Below the pieces are notes generated by a model, which was not told the origin of the DNA, made no database searches, and saw nothing but the letters and a program-made list of their open reading frames with translations. Source: a virus. Taken from it: a DNA stretch of 64,000 nucleotides. The DNA is taken from positions 18,590-82,589 of IMG/VR virus record IMGVR_UViG_3300027499_000006; one strand, given 5' to 3'. This document shows positions 1 through 8,598 of this stretch, piece after piece (the stretch's first letter is position 1; each line of letters opens with the position of its first letter). The translations under genes and the position numbers were made by a program.

Positions 1-3000
1 GAGAAGAAAACTGTAGACACTTCTGGAATTCTCGGTGAAAGACGTTCCGCAGTAAAGAAGTCCAAGGCCAAACTATCTAAAGACATCCCTACAATTGAGC
101 CTAAAGAACTCAGAAACATTATCTCCAACTATCCTGCTTGGGTTAAGGAGCAGAGAGATAACAAGATTGTAGATGAAAAGAGTCCTGCTACTAGGCCTAG
201 CCCCTATGAGCACCCCCTTCTTCAGAACTGGCTAAGGAAGAGAAGTGGCTCAGATAAATATCCAATGAGCTCTTGGTCTAATCCAATTACAGCTGCTGCG
301 GACGAGAAGCTTGTTAGTCCAGACACTAGTGATGTTCAACCTGTTTATATGGCCGTTGTGGATGCAGACGACCCGAGGGCAGTGTTGGATTTGATTAGTC
401 TTGTACCAGCAAGCACCGTGTCCAATTCTCCGATGGTCTACACCCGTGAGCAGGGTAAGTGGGTTCGTGACCCTAAAACTCTTACTGACCTCAATTCTCC
501 TACTCCTCCCCCCGTTGTGCCACTTGACTCGGAGGAAACTCTTAATGATGTTCTGAAGCAGGTTGACTTTGCCCAAGGCGTGACAGCCTCTATCGCACTC
601 ACTGTTTTGTATGGAAACGAGCCGATTGTTTCTTCCATCAAGGAAAACATCTCGAAAGCTCTCCGCAAGTACTGGATTGCTGGTGCTGGGGCCAAGAAGA
701 TTCAGTGGGGTGTTGGTGGCGACTGGTACCGATGTGTCCGTCAGCTTGCCCCTTTCATGGGGGTCAGAGCAAAGAGCTATTGCCAGATGCTCCACAAGAC
801 CGCTTTGGGCTACTACACCTCGACACATGCTCGCATGGAGAGGGCCAAGCTTGGGCAATTCGAGTTGGAAGAAGAAGAGCTTGCCGTTGAATTTACCGAA
901 GTTACTCAATCCGACATGCACACCCCCCTCGAAAAGATTCTTTCTCAGAAGGGGGAGGACGAAGACTTTGACATTGATGAGGACATCAAGATTCTTCTGT
1001 CCGATGTTGAGGCTTTAGATTACGAGGATTACGCCCTAATCGCAGCTGGGGGTGCTGACCGCAACCGTGGTGGAGCTGAGAACCTTCGTCGCTACTGGAC
1101 TATCGGTAAGGGTGGTCTCAAGATTCGTTGGGGTACACCTGGTGACTGGACTCGATGCGCTCGTCAACTCCGCAAATACATGGGCGCCCGTGCACAGGGC
1201 TATTGTGCCCTCCGTCACAAAGAAATGAACGGGTTCTGGCCTGGGGATAAGAAAAACAGGCGGAAGTTTTCTTTTGATGACACTTATATTCTTAAAGATG
1301 AAGAGCAACTAATCTCAGACTCTTTCTTCTCTGCACTATCTGACATGAGTCTCGAAGAGATTATTTTGGCTTCTGTTCACCATGAGACTGGAGACTTGGG
1401 CTACTCCCCTGAGGGAGAAGAAGAAGTGTTCATTACCGAGGATGGAGAGACATGTCCTCCATCTACTCAAGATATTCAACTTAATCTCGCCAATCGACAA
1501 AATGCAATTGACAATGTTGGTTACGGCCCACTAAACCCAGCTCAAGCAAATGACGTCTTCTGGCAAGACAAAGCTGAACGGTGGAACACCACTGTTAGAG
1601 AAGCAAAATCAGCACGGTGTGGGAATTGCGTCTTCTTCATTCGTACCCCAGACATGCTCAACTGCATTGAAAAGGGAATCGGTCTTGACCAAGAGGCAGA
1701 AGGCTCCGTAGAGGCTGGGGAGCTCGGCTATTGCAACGCTCTTGACTTTAAGTGCGCCTCTGAGCGAACCTGTAACGCTTGGGCATCTGGTGGCCCAGTT
1801 ACTGCTGGTGGAGACTACAAAGTTGGAGACGACGTAAACGTTGATGTCGAAGAGTTCTTCGCAAGGCCGATGTACGAACTCCCTGAGGGACTAAAAGAGT
1901 ATGTCGAAGAGGTAGAGCAAAGTGACGAGTATGAAATTATGCTTGACGACCTTGTTCCTACTCAACGTACCGTAAACATGGCTCGCGTTAAAGACGCTAT
2001 GGACTCCGACAAGCCAATCCAAGTTTGGGTTAATGAAGACGGTGAGCCTGAAATTGTGAATGGCCACCACCGCTCTGTGGCAAAAAGAATGAGTGGCGAA
2101 GACACTATTATGGCTAAAGTTTACGACTTTAGGGGGTTTGTTGCTACTGCTGGCTCAAAGCCTGCTCCCAAGAAAGAGCGAATTAAGGGCTCAAAGCGAA
2201 ACAAGTCAGGGTCTGGAAAAACTGGTGCTGGAGTAACTTTCACTCAGAAGATTGAAGATGCTCTGGCAACCAAAGCTACCAAGCACAATGAAACTGCCAA
2301 GCAGGGTAGAAAAACCAACATCAGAACTTTGAAGGCTGTCTACCGTAGAGGGGCAGGAGCATTTTCAACTTCGCACCGCCCCGACCAGAACCGCAACAGC
2401 TGGGCCATGGCTCGAGTAAACGCATTCTTGCACCTACTTAAGACTGGTACCCCCAAGAACAGTAAGTACATTACTGACAATGACCTTCTTCCCGCTAGCC
2501 ACCCAAAATCCACAAAAAGCGCGTCAAGTGCTTTAGTTTCTGCTGGCTATAGCGGTCAGGATGGGGCATCCTTCAGTATTCCTCTTGTCATTCCTGAAGA
2601 AGTCGAGTCTGGAGATGGCAGAAAGTTTAATAAGGGTGCTATTGAAATAAGGGAGCTTCCACTTCCACTCTTGTGGCAGATTGAAACTGGCAATGGCCAC
2701 GATGGTTCTGTTGTTGTTGGTCGGATTGACCGCATGGAACAAACCGAAGAAGGTATTGGAAACGCCTACGGTGTCTTTGATTCTGGGGTGTACGGGAGTG
2801 AAGCTGAGCGTCTAGTTCGCGAGGGCTTCCTCCGTGGTGTTTCTGCTGATATGGACAAGTTTGAAGCAACAGAAGAAGTTGTCACTGAAGCAAGTGACGA
2901 CGATGATAACAAGAAAATCAAAAAAGAAAAAATTATTATTAAGTCGGCTCGTGTAATGGCCGTTACAATAGTACCTAAGCCCGCTTTTCAAGAGTGCAAA

Positions 3001-4719
3001 ATTTTCCTTGAAGAACCCAAGGACCAACCCCAGGAGGATAACATGATTCCCGACGGAATCTATATTGAAGACATTGAGCCCGCTGAGGCAGAGGCAGTTG
3101 TTGCTTCTGGCCTTATTGCTGGGTCCATCCCCGTTGCACCACCCAAGTCGTGGTTTACTAACCCACAGCTTAAGCAACCGACACCCCTTACCGTCACCGA
3201 CGAGGGCCGTGTCTATGGACACATTGCAGCGTGGGATGTTGACCACATTGGTATGGTTTCAGGCACTCGCCCCCCACGTAGCCGTAGTAACTATTCCTAC
3301 TTTCACACAGGGGTCCTCCGCACTGAAGAGGGTGTTGATGTTCCTGTTGGTCAGATTACTCTTGCTGGTGGACACGCTGACATTCGCGCAAGCGCATCCG
3401 AGGCCGTCAAGCACTACGACGACACCGCAAGCGCAGCAATTGATGTTCACGCTGGTGAGGACGCTTACGGTATTTGGGTAGCTGGTTCGCTCCGCCCAGG
3501 TGTCACCCCCGAGCAGGTTCGTGCCCTCCGCGCATCTGCTCCGTCTGGTGACTGGCGTCCAATTCGTGGCAACCTCGAGCTTGTTGCAGTGTGTCAGGTT
3601 AATGTTCCTGGGTTCCCCATTGCTCGCGCAATGGTTGCCTCTGGACAGGTTACAGCGCTGATTGCGGCTGGTGCCTCGGTTCTGGCTAAGATGCGACACA
3701 ACCCCATGCAGGAGCTCAATGAGCGTCTATCTAAGCTCGAGCAGAAGGAGAAGGCTGGCCTTATCGCAGCAGCACAGGAAGCTCGCGCTAAGTTCCAAGC
3801 TCTTCGCCCATCACAGGAAGAGCCTGTTGTTGCAGATGCCTTCTATCAGGAAGTTCAGCCAAGTCTTGTCCCGATGCTAGAGAAGACTCTGGCTGATGTC
3901 GTATCCTTTACGTTTATCGCTCAGGGGTACCACTGGAACGTCAAGGGCAAGAACTTCCCTCAGTATCACGAGTTTTTCGGAGAAATTTACGAAGAGGTTC
4001 AGGGCTCGATTGACCCCCTCGCTGAGAACATTCTTAAGCTCGGTTACGACGCTCCCATGGGCATCCTGGCTTACGCCGAGATGAGTGAGCTTTCTGCTTC
4101 TGGCACAAAGGACTCTTCCTGTGAAGCAATGGCTTATGACCTGTACTTTGCTAACAACAAAGTCTTGGACGACTATAAAGAAGCTTTCGCAACAGCAGAT
4201 TCCATGAACGAACAGGGCGTTGCTGATTTCCTTGCGGGACGCATTGACATGCACCAGAAATGGGCGTGGCAGTTGAAGGCTTCTTCAATGCCCGAGAAGA
4301 TGCGCAAAGAGAGCTACGAGGACGCTCTCGAGCCGATGGACATGATGCGTGAATACGTTGATGAGGTCCCCGAGGTTGCCATGATTTCTAGTGGAGCCGA
4401 GCACAACTTTGAAGCTTTTAGCGCCCTTACTGAACTGGCTAAGTTCACTAAGGAGGAGCGCGAAGAGCTTGCCAAAGAGGGCAAGGCTATGCCAGACGGT
4501 TCCTACCCCATCAGGAATGAAGAAGACCTGAAGAATGCAGTGTCAACTTATGGACTTGGTAAGTCTGCAAAGAAGGACATTAAAGCTCACATTATTAAGC
4601 GTGCCAAGGAGCTCAACAAAGAAGACCTCATCCCTGAGAATTGGATGGGCAAGAAGGACTTCTCCGTTGAGGACATGCGCAACCGTATTGCCGAGCTTAG
4701 TGCCAATATGGAGAAGTAG
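1..4719 (+). CDS. Mosaic capsid maturation protease (5' end outside window)
   Basis: The frame is open from base 1, so the ATG at 265 is internal and the start lies left of the window. Numbering from that Met, the order is: two copies of a Trp/Gly/Cys module (about 125-180 and 268-330, each with a GDWxRC motif); a Cys-rich segment (450-505); a ParB-like nuclease fold (560-622, NGHHRS); a DUF5824-like segment (640-748); a prohead protease domain (760-917) with likely catalytic His812 (NGHDGS) and Ser860 (RGVSAD); an actinophage-type domain (960-1145); a Dps/ferritin-like domain (1195-1345); and a C-terminal DUF6582-like domain (1408-1460). The protease should cut scaffold and capsid N-termini during head maturation. 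It precedes scaffold-like and capsid genes, as expected. The accessory domain roles are inferred from motif resemblance only; the Dps insertion is unusual. Confidence 0.8.
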   Translation, partial: EKKTVDTSGILGERRSAVKKSKAKLSKDIPTIEPKELRNIISNYPAWVKEQRDNKIVDEKSPATRPSPYEHPLLQNWLRKRSGSDKYPMSSWSNPITAAADEKLVSPDTSDVQPVYMAVVDADDPRAVLDLISLVPASTVSNSPMVYTREQGKWVRDPKTLTDLNSPTPPPVVPLDSEETLNDVLKQVDFAQGVTASIALTVLYGNEPIVSSIKENISKALRKYWIAGAGAKKIQWGVGGDWYRCVRQLAPFMGVRAKSYCQMLHKTALGYYTSTHARMERAKLGQFELEEEELAVEFTEVTQSDMHTPLEKILSQKGEDEDFDIDEDIKILLSDVEALDYEDYALIAAGGADRNRGGAENLRRYWTIGKGGLKIRWGTPGDWTRCARQLRKYMGARAQGYCALRHKEMNGFWPGDKKNRRKFSFDDTYILKDEEQLISDSFFSALSDMSLEEIILASVHHETGDLGYSPEGEEEVFITEDGETCPPSTQDIQLNLANRQNAIDNVGYGPLNPAQANDVFWQDKAERWNTTVREAKSARCGNCVFFIRTPDMLNCIEKGIGLDQEAEGSVEAGELGYCNALDFKCASERTCNAWASGGPVTAGGDYKVGDDVNVDVEEFFARPMYELPEGLKEYVEEVEQSDEYEIMLDDLVPTQRTVNMARVKDAMDSDKPIQVWVNEDGEPEIVNGHHRSVAKRMSGEDTIMAKVYDFRGFVATAGSKPAPKKERIKGSKRNKSGSGKTGAGVTFTQKIEDALATKATKHNETAKQGRKTNIRTLKAVYRRGAGAFSTSHRPDQNRNSWAMARVNAFLHLLKTGTPKNSKYITDNDLLPASHPKSTKSASSALVSAGYSGQDGASFSIPLVIPEEVESGDGRKFNKGAIEIRELPLPLLWQIETGNGHDGSVVVGRIDRMEQTEEGIGNAYGVFDSGVYGSEAERLVREGFLRGVSADMDKFEATEEVVTEASDDDDNKKIKKEKIIIKSARVMAVTIVPKPAFQECKIFLEEPKDQPQEDNMIPDGIYIEDIEPAEAEAVVASGLIAGSIPVAPPKSWFTNPQLKQPTPLTVTDEGRVYGHIAAWDVDHIGMVSGTRPPRSRSNYSYFHTGVLRTEEGVDVPVGQITLAGGHADIRASASEAVKHYDDTASAAIDVHAGEDAYGIWVAGSLRPGVTPEQVRALRASAPSGDWRPIRGNLELVAVCQVNVPGFPIARAMVASGQVTALIAAGASVLAKMRHNPMQELNERLSKLEQKEKAGLIAAAQEARAKFQALRPSQEEPVVADAFYQEVQPSLVPMLEKTLADVVSFTFIAQGYHWNVKGKNFPQYHEFFGEIYEEVQGSIDPLAENILKLGYDAPMGILAYAEMSELSASGTKDSSCEAMAYDLYFANNKVLDDYKEAFATADSMNEQGVADFLAGRIDMHQKWAWQLKASSMPEKMRKESYEDALEPMDMMREYVDEVPEVAMISSGAEHNFEAFSALTELAKFTKEEREELAKEGKAMPDGSYPIRNEEDLKNAVSTYGLGKSAKKDIKAHIIKRAKELNKEDLIPENWMGKKDFSVEDMRNRIAELSANMEK

Positions 4720-5423
4720 TGCCTGATAACCTCAAAGAGTTTATTGCTTCTGAAGACCTGCGCAAGCTGGTCGAAAAAGTCGACCCATCCATCAAAGATG
4801 AGGCTGAAAAAGAGGCAGATAAGCTTGAGAAAGAGGCAGAAGAGCTAGAGAAGATTGATGGTCAAGCTCCCTCAGTTGACACTAAAGAACAAGAATACGA
4901 CAAAGAAGGTCGTAGGCGCTACACCGCCAAAACTCAGCCACGTGACGCACAAGGCAAATTTAGATTAGTTCTTGCAAGAATTAAACAGAATCTTGGGACA
5001 TCTGGAAACCAAGGTGTTCTAGAAAAAATTGAACAGGCTGAAAATCTTGACAATGCTGGTGACTACGCTGGCGCTGTGGAGGCGTCTTCTGACCTCATTA
5101 GCACAGTGGACCGCCTCGACTCTGGGGCTCTTAATGCAAAGTCTGTGGAAAATGTTCGACTCGCCACATCAGATTTGGGCAAGGTAATTTCTAACTTACC
5201 TCTTCCTTTTGATAATCAAGCTCAAAAGGTTCGGTATAGCGATTTACCCGCTGCTCTAAAGACTCTCACCAAGAAATTAATTTCTCGTGTTGAGGAAAAA
5301 ATCGGAGCGGAAGACGCCGAGATTGCAACAAAAGAACTACGCGACTTTATGTCAGGAGCTGACTTCTATAGTCAAGCAGAGGTTTCTGCACAATTAAATA
5401 GAATGCTCAGATTACTAACTTAA
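4719..5423 (+). CDS. Scaffold-like coiled-coil protein
   Basis: A 234-residue, highly charged protein. The GTG start shares one base with the upstream TAG stop (TAGTG), which implies translational coupling to the maturation protease. Residues 20-50 are a Glu/Lys coiled coil; residues 55-80 are basic and include TAKTQPRDAQGKFR; the rest is predicted helical. No family is recognised with certainty. Its place between protease and major capsid protein, and its charged helical make-up, suggest a scaffolding or head assembly factor. The capsid gene also carries its own acidic N-terminal region, so this could be a second assembly factor or a minor head protein. Confidence 0.55.
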   Translation: MPDNLKEFIASEDLRKLVEKVDPSIKDEAEKEADKLEKEAEELEKIDGQAPSVDTKEQEYDKEGRRRYTAKTQPRDAQGKFRLVLARIKQNLGTSGNQGVLEKIEQAENLDNAGDYAGAVEASSDLISTVDRLDSGALNAKSVENVRLATSDLGKVISNLPLPFDNQAQKVRYSDLPAALKTLTKKLISRVEEKIGAEDAEIATKELRDFMSGADFYSQAEVSAQLNRMLRLLT

Positions 5424-5429
5424 ATTTAG

Positions 5430-5442
5430 TGTAGTATATAAT
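5430..5442 (+). promoter_or_regulatory. Candidate promoter upstream of the major capsid gene
   Basis: A perfect TATAAT at 5437-5442 follows directly on TGTAGTA (5430-5436). It lies just after the stop of the scaffold-like gene and 120 bases before the capsid start. No good -35 hexamer is seen. The placement fits a booster promoter for the abundant capsid protein. Confidence 0.4.
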
Positions 5443-5511
5443 CATAAACTAGCGGGTGTAGTGCCTAAACATTTTTGTGTATTAGTCCCTATGCCTCAGA
5501 CTATTCGAACG

Positions 5512-5535
5512 CATGTGAGTACCATTACTCACATG
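5512..5535 (+). promoter_or_regulatory. Perfect hairpin in the capsid leader
   Basis: CATGTGAGTA, a four-base loop CCAT, then TACTCACATG: a perfect 10-bp stem. No T-run follows; the capsid ribosome binding site (AAAGGAGAGG) begins about 13 bases later. It may stabilise the capsid mRNA or be a processing or protein-binding site. Confidence 0.6.
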
Positions 5536-5561
5536 TATAACTGGCCCAAAGGAGAGGTACA

Positions 5562-7598
5562 GTGGACCAAATCAAATCGCAGCTAGACAGGCTTGCAGAC
5601 CTCGATGACGAACTAGTCACCGAGCTCGAGTCAAGTATCGTCACTGAGTTTGAATCGGTCGAAGCAGGTGAAACTACTCCCGAGTCAGTTGATGCCATGA
5701 CAGCTCTCGCTGAAATGCTCGAAACCGTTCGTGCGGAAACTCAACGCCGTGTTGCACAAGCTGAAGAGCTTACTGCCCGCGCTGCTGAGGCCGCTGCCCG
5801 AGTTAAGGGTGACGGAATCGAAGAAGCAGAAGTTGCTCCCATGGAAGAAGAGGAACCTGTCTCTACCGAAGAGGACGAGATGCCAGCTGAGGAGACTCCA
5901 GAAGAAATGATGGAAGACCCTGAGATGGAAGAGGAAACTCCTACCATGGAGGAAGAAGAGGACGAGGATAAGGATAAGACTATGTCCAAAGCATCAACAG
6001 AGTCGGGTAAAGCTGCAGAATTCACCGCAGAAGCCGATGAGAACGTTGTCGAAGAGGCTGTAGTAGAGGTCGCTGAAACAGAGTCTGAAGCAGGGGTGGC
6101 CGAAGAAGCCACTTCCGTTGAAGAGTCTGCCGAGGTCTTTGCAACAGAAGAGACAGAACCTGTTACCGAAGTAGAGGAAATCTCCGCTGAGGAAGCAGTA
6201 GAAGCACCCGAGGAAGCAACTGGTGAAGAAGTGTTCTCCACCGAAGAAGTTGTTGCTGAGGAATCCGAAACAGAAACTAGTGAGCCTGAGGCTCAGGAAG
6301 AGGCACCCGTGACCGCCGCAGTTGATGGAACTATTGATGTTCCTGCTGACCGCCGCCCAGTTGTATCCGTGGCGTCCGCTCCAGTAGCAATTACTGCTGG
6401 CGCTGACATCCCTGGACACTCGGCTGGTAGCACCCTTGCAGATATGCGCGAAGTTGCGGAGGCAATGGAGAAGCGTCTCCACAGCCTTCGTCGCGTAAAT
6501 GGTGGAGATGGAGAGCAGCACATTGTTGCATCTATCACCACTGAGTACCCCGAGGAACGTACTCTCGGTACTGACCCCGAAGAGAACCGCGCCAAGATTG
6601 AAAGATTAGTAGGAGCTGAGGCACTTGTTGCTTCGGGTGGTTTCGCCACCCCGCTTGAGGTCCGCTATGACGTTTTCGGTCTCGGTACAGCAGTCCGCCC
6701 CGTGCGTGACTCTCTTCCCCGTTTCCAGGCAGACCGTGGTGGCGTTCGCTACGTGACTCCGCCTGTATTGTCCAGCTATGCAGACGCCGTTGGTGTTTGG
6801 ACAGCTTCTAACGATGCAGCAGAGACACCCGACCCCGCAACCAAGACCAGCCTGACCGTCACAGCTGCTGCTGAGCTGACAGCCGTCACTGACGCTGTTA
6901 CTCTGCAGATGCAGTTTGGTAACCTGTTTACTCGCGCATACCCTGAACTGCTTGCTCGCCACAACGAGCTTGGTCTGATTCAGCACGCACGTGAGGCAGA
7001 GCAGAACATCCTATCTCGCATCGGAACTGGTTCAACAGCTGTCACAACCACAAGCCTCATTGGTGTCGGTCGTGACTTCTTGGTCCAGATTAAGCGTGCT
7101 GCAGCGGCCTACCGTTCGCGTCACCGCATTGACCCTAGCACCCAGCTTCGCGCCATCATCCCTTCGTGGGTGTACGACGCAATGGCTGCGGACCTCGCTC
7201 TGGCAATGCCTGGAGATGGCACCATCTCGGTGAGCAACTCCGAAATCAACGGATACCTAGCGAACTCCAACGTTGCCCTCGTGGCTTCTTTGGACGCAAA
7301 TGTGTTCGGTTCTCAGGGTACAGCTGCACTCCTTGAGTTCCCCGACTCATTCACTTGGTACCTGTTCGCTGAGGGAACATTCTTGTTCCTCGACGGTGGA
7401 ACACTCGACCTCGGAATTATCCGTGACTCGGGTCTCGTTGGAACCAACGACTACAAGATGTTCGTTGAGACCTTCGAGGGTGTTGCCAAGGTTGGCGTTG
7501 AATCGCTTGCCATCACCTCGACCATCTCGGTCAACGGTGCAGCAGCTGCCCTCCGCGACACCACTGGTGGCGCAACCGCAGCGGCTATCGAGTACTAA
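5562..7598 (+). CDS. Major capsid protein with acidic N-terminal region (HK97 fold)
   Basis: A 678-residue protein starting at GTG behind AAAGGAGAGG. Residues 1-80 are helical, 85-250 are extremely Glu/Ser/Thr-rich, and about 280-325 contains a helix followed by a short basic stretch. The capsid domain starts near 345 (ERLVGAEALVASGGFATP) and shows HK97-type features: an N-arm, a P-domain helix around HAREAEQNILSR and a late beta region. The fold should form the hexamer shell. The long acidic N-terminus resembles a fused scaffold (delta) domain and is probably removed by the upstream protease. Typical HK97-type capsid proteins are 300-400 residues, so the extra length is nearly all in this region. 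Function is assigned with confidence; the cleavage site is unknown. Confidence 0.87.
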   Translation: MDQIKSQLDRLADLDDELVTELESSIVTEFESVEAGETTPESVDAMTALAEMLETVRAETQRRVAQAEELTARAAEAAARVKGDGIEEAEVAPMEEEEPVSTEEDEMPAEETPEEMMEDPEMEEETPTMEEEEDEDKDKTMSKASTESGKAAEFTAEADENVVEEAVVEVAETESEAGVAEEATSVEESAEVFATEETEPVTEVEEISAEEAVEAPEEATGEEVFSTEEVVAEESETETSEPEAQEEAPVTAAVDGTIDVPADRRPVVSVASAPVAITAGADIPGHSAGSTLADMREVAEAMEKRLHSLRRVNGGDGEQHIVASITTEYPEERTLGTDPEENRAKIERLVGAEALVASGGFATPLEVRYDVFGLGTAVRPVRDSLPRFQADRGGVRYVTPPVLSSYADAVGVWTASNDAAETPDPATKTSLTVTAAAELTAVTDAVTLQMQFGNLFTRAYPELLARHNELGLIQHAREAEQNILSRIGTGSTAVTTTSLIGVGRDFLVQIKRAAAAYRSRHRIDPSTQLRAIIPSWVYDAMAADLALAMPGDGTISVSNSEINGYLANSNVALVASLDANVFGSQGTAALLEFPDSFTWYLFAEGTFLFLDGGTLDLGIIRDSGLVGTNDYKMFVETFEGVAKVGVESLAITSTISVNGAAAALRDTTGGATAAAIEY

Positions 7599-7602
7599 AA
7601 TA

Positions 7603-7648
7603 TGTGGACTCCCGGGGGGCTTCGGCCCCCTGGGTACCCCCATCCACA
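7603..7648 (+). terminator. Strong UUCG hairpin after the major capsid gene
   Basis: CCCGGGGGGC (7611-7620), a TTCG tetraloop, then GCCCCCTGGG (7625-7634), with an outer TGTGGA/TCCACA pairing (7603-7608 with 7643-7648). No T-tract follows, so it is a partial terminator or a 3'-end stabiliser that would set capsid expression above downstream genes. Confidence 0.6.
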
Positions 7649-7675
7649 CACAAGACTTAGCTAAGGAATAATCAC

Positions 7676-8551
7676 ATGGTCTTTCCAAAGAATGGCGTTG
7701 TAACGGCACCCAAGATTGTGCCTTCCGCATTTGGACTTTTGACTGTTGCCAAGCCCGAGAACTCTGCCGATGAGGACAGATGGATTCGTGGATTTGCCCA
7801 AGAGTGGGAGACCACAGTCAACTACCTGACCAACTGGGACGACACAGACACAACGTCAGATGCAATTGTCAACAATGCAACAGTTAACTACTACGACGAC
7901 ATCAAGCCTTTCTTCATTGAAGTTGAAGAAAACATTTCTACTTTAGGTCTAATCGGGCTGGACAGATTCGCCCGTCTTACTCGTCAAATTGAGGGTGTTT
8001 CTCAGAAAGCTATGGAAACTGAGCTTTGGGATGGGACCATCCGCAAAGGCGAAAGCCACAATAATCTCGCACTTTCTTCTGCGGGAGCAACAGTTCTTAA
8101 TGGTGGAACAGCACTTAATGCACGTCGCGCACTTGCCCTTCTTGAGTTTCAGATGGGAACTGTGTCCCACGCGGGGGAGCAGGGAGTAATCCACATGACT
8201 CGCGACGTTTTTGCCCTAATTAGTGCAAATGGTCAAGCTTTCTACCACGAAGAGGGAATGGACCACTTGCAGACTCTTGCGGGAACTCCCGTAATTGTTG
8301 GCTCCGGCTACACAGGTGTGGGACCAGATGGCGACGCAAACCTATCTGCCACTGCCACAAACAAATGGATGTATGCCACTGGCACTGTCAAGACTTATCT
8401 TGGTGAGGTTGATGTGGTAAACGATAACTTGGCACAAGCTTATGATGTGTCGGGAAACCAGAATGACATGAAGCTAAAAGCAATTCGCCCAGCGGCGGTT
8501 TACTTTGACCCTTCGATACACCTCGCAGTACGAGTAGACCTCACGGTTTAA
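7676..8551 (+). CDS. Second capsid protein, possibly the pentamer subunit
   Basis: A 291-residue protein starting at ATG after CTAAGGAATAATCAC. It follows the major capsid gene and its hairpin. The sequence has a capsid-like pattern: N-terminal GFAQEWET, a helix around LDRFARLTRQIEGVSQKAMETELWDG, then a beta-rich end with KAIRPAAVYFDPSIHLAVRVDL. Some actinophages encode separate hexamer and pentamer capsid proteins in tandem, and this order and size fit that arrangement. It is not an obvious duplicate of the first capsid protein at the sequence level. A decoration protein or encapsulin-like paralogue is possible. Confidence 0.55.
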   Translation: MVFPKNGVVTAPKIVPSAFGLLTVAKPENSADEDRWIRGFAQEWETTVNYLTNWDDTDTTSDAIVNNATVNYYDDIKPFFIEVEENISTLGLIGLDRFARLTRQIEGVSQKAMETELWDGTIRKGESHNNLALSSAGATVLNGGTALNARRALALLEFQMGTVSHAGEQGVIHMTRDVFALISANGQAFYHEEGMDHLQTLAGTPVIVGSGYTGVGPDGDANLSATATNKWMYATGTVKTYLGEVDVVNDNLAQAYDVSGNQNDMKLKAIRPAAVYFDPSIHLAVRVDLTV

Positions 8552-8598
8552 CTGTACAATTGAAATAACCAACAAGCTGAAAAAGGAGAATAGCTAAC

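Noticed and set aside
265-267. ATG taken as start of the large protease
   Set aside because: The same frame is open back to base 1 with a protein-like sequence, and no ribosome site precedes this ATG.
5741-6521. Two leftward open frames of 166 and 175 residues rich in Ser
   Set aside because: They mirror the Glu-rich part of the capsid gene; composition is explained by the opposite strand.
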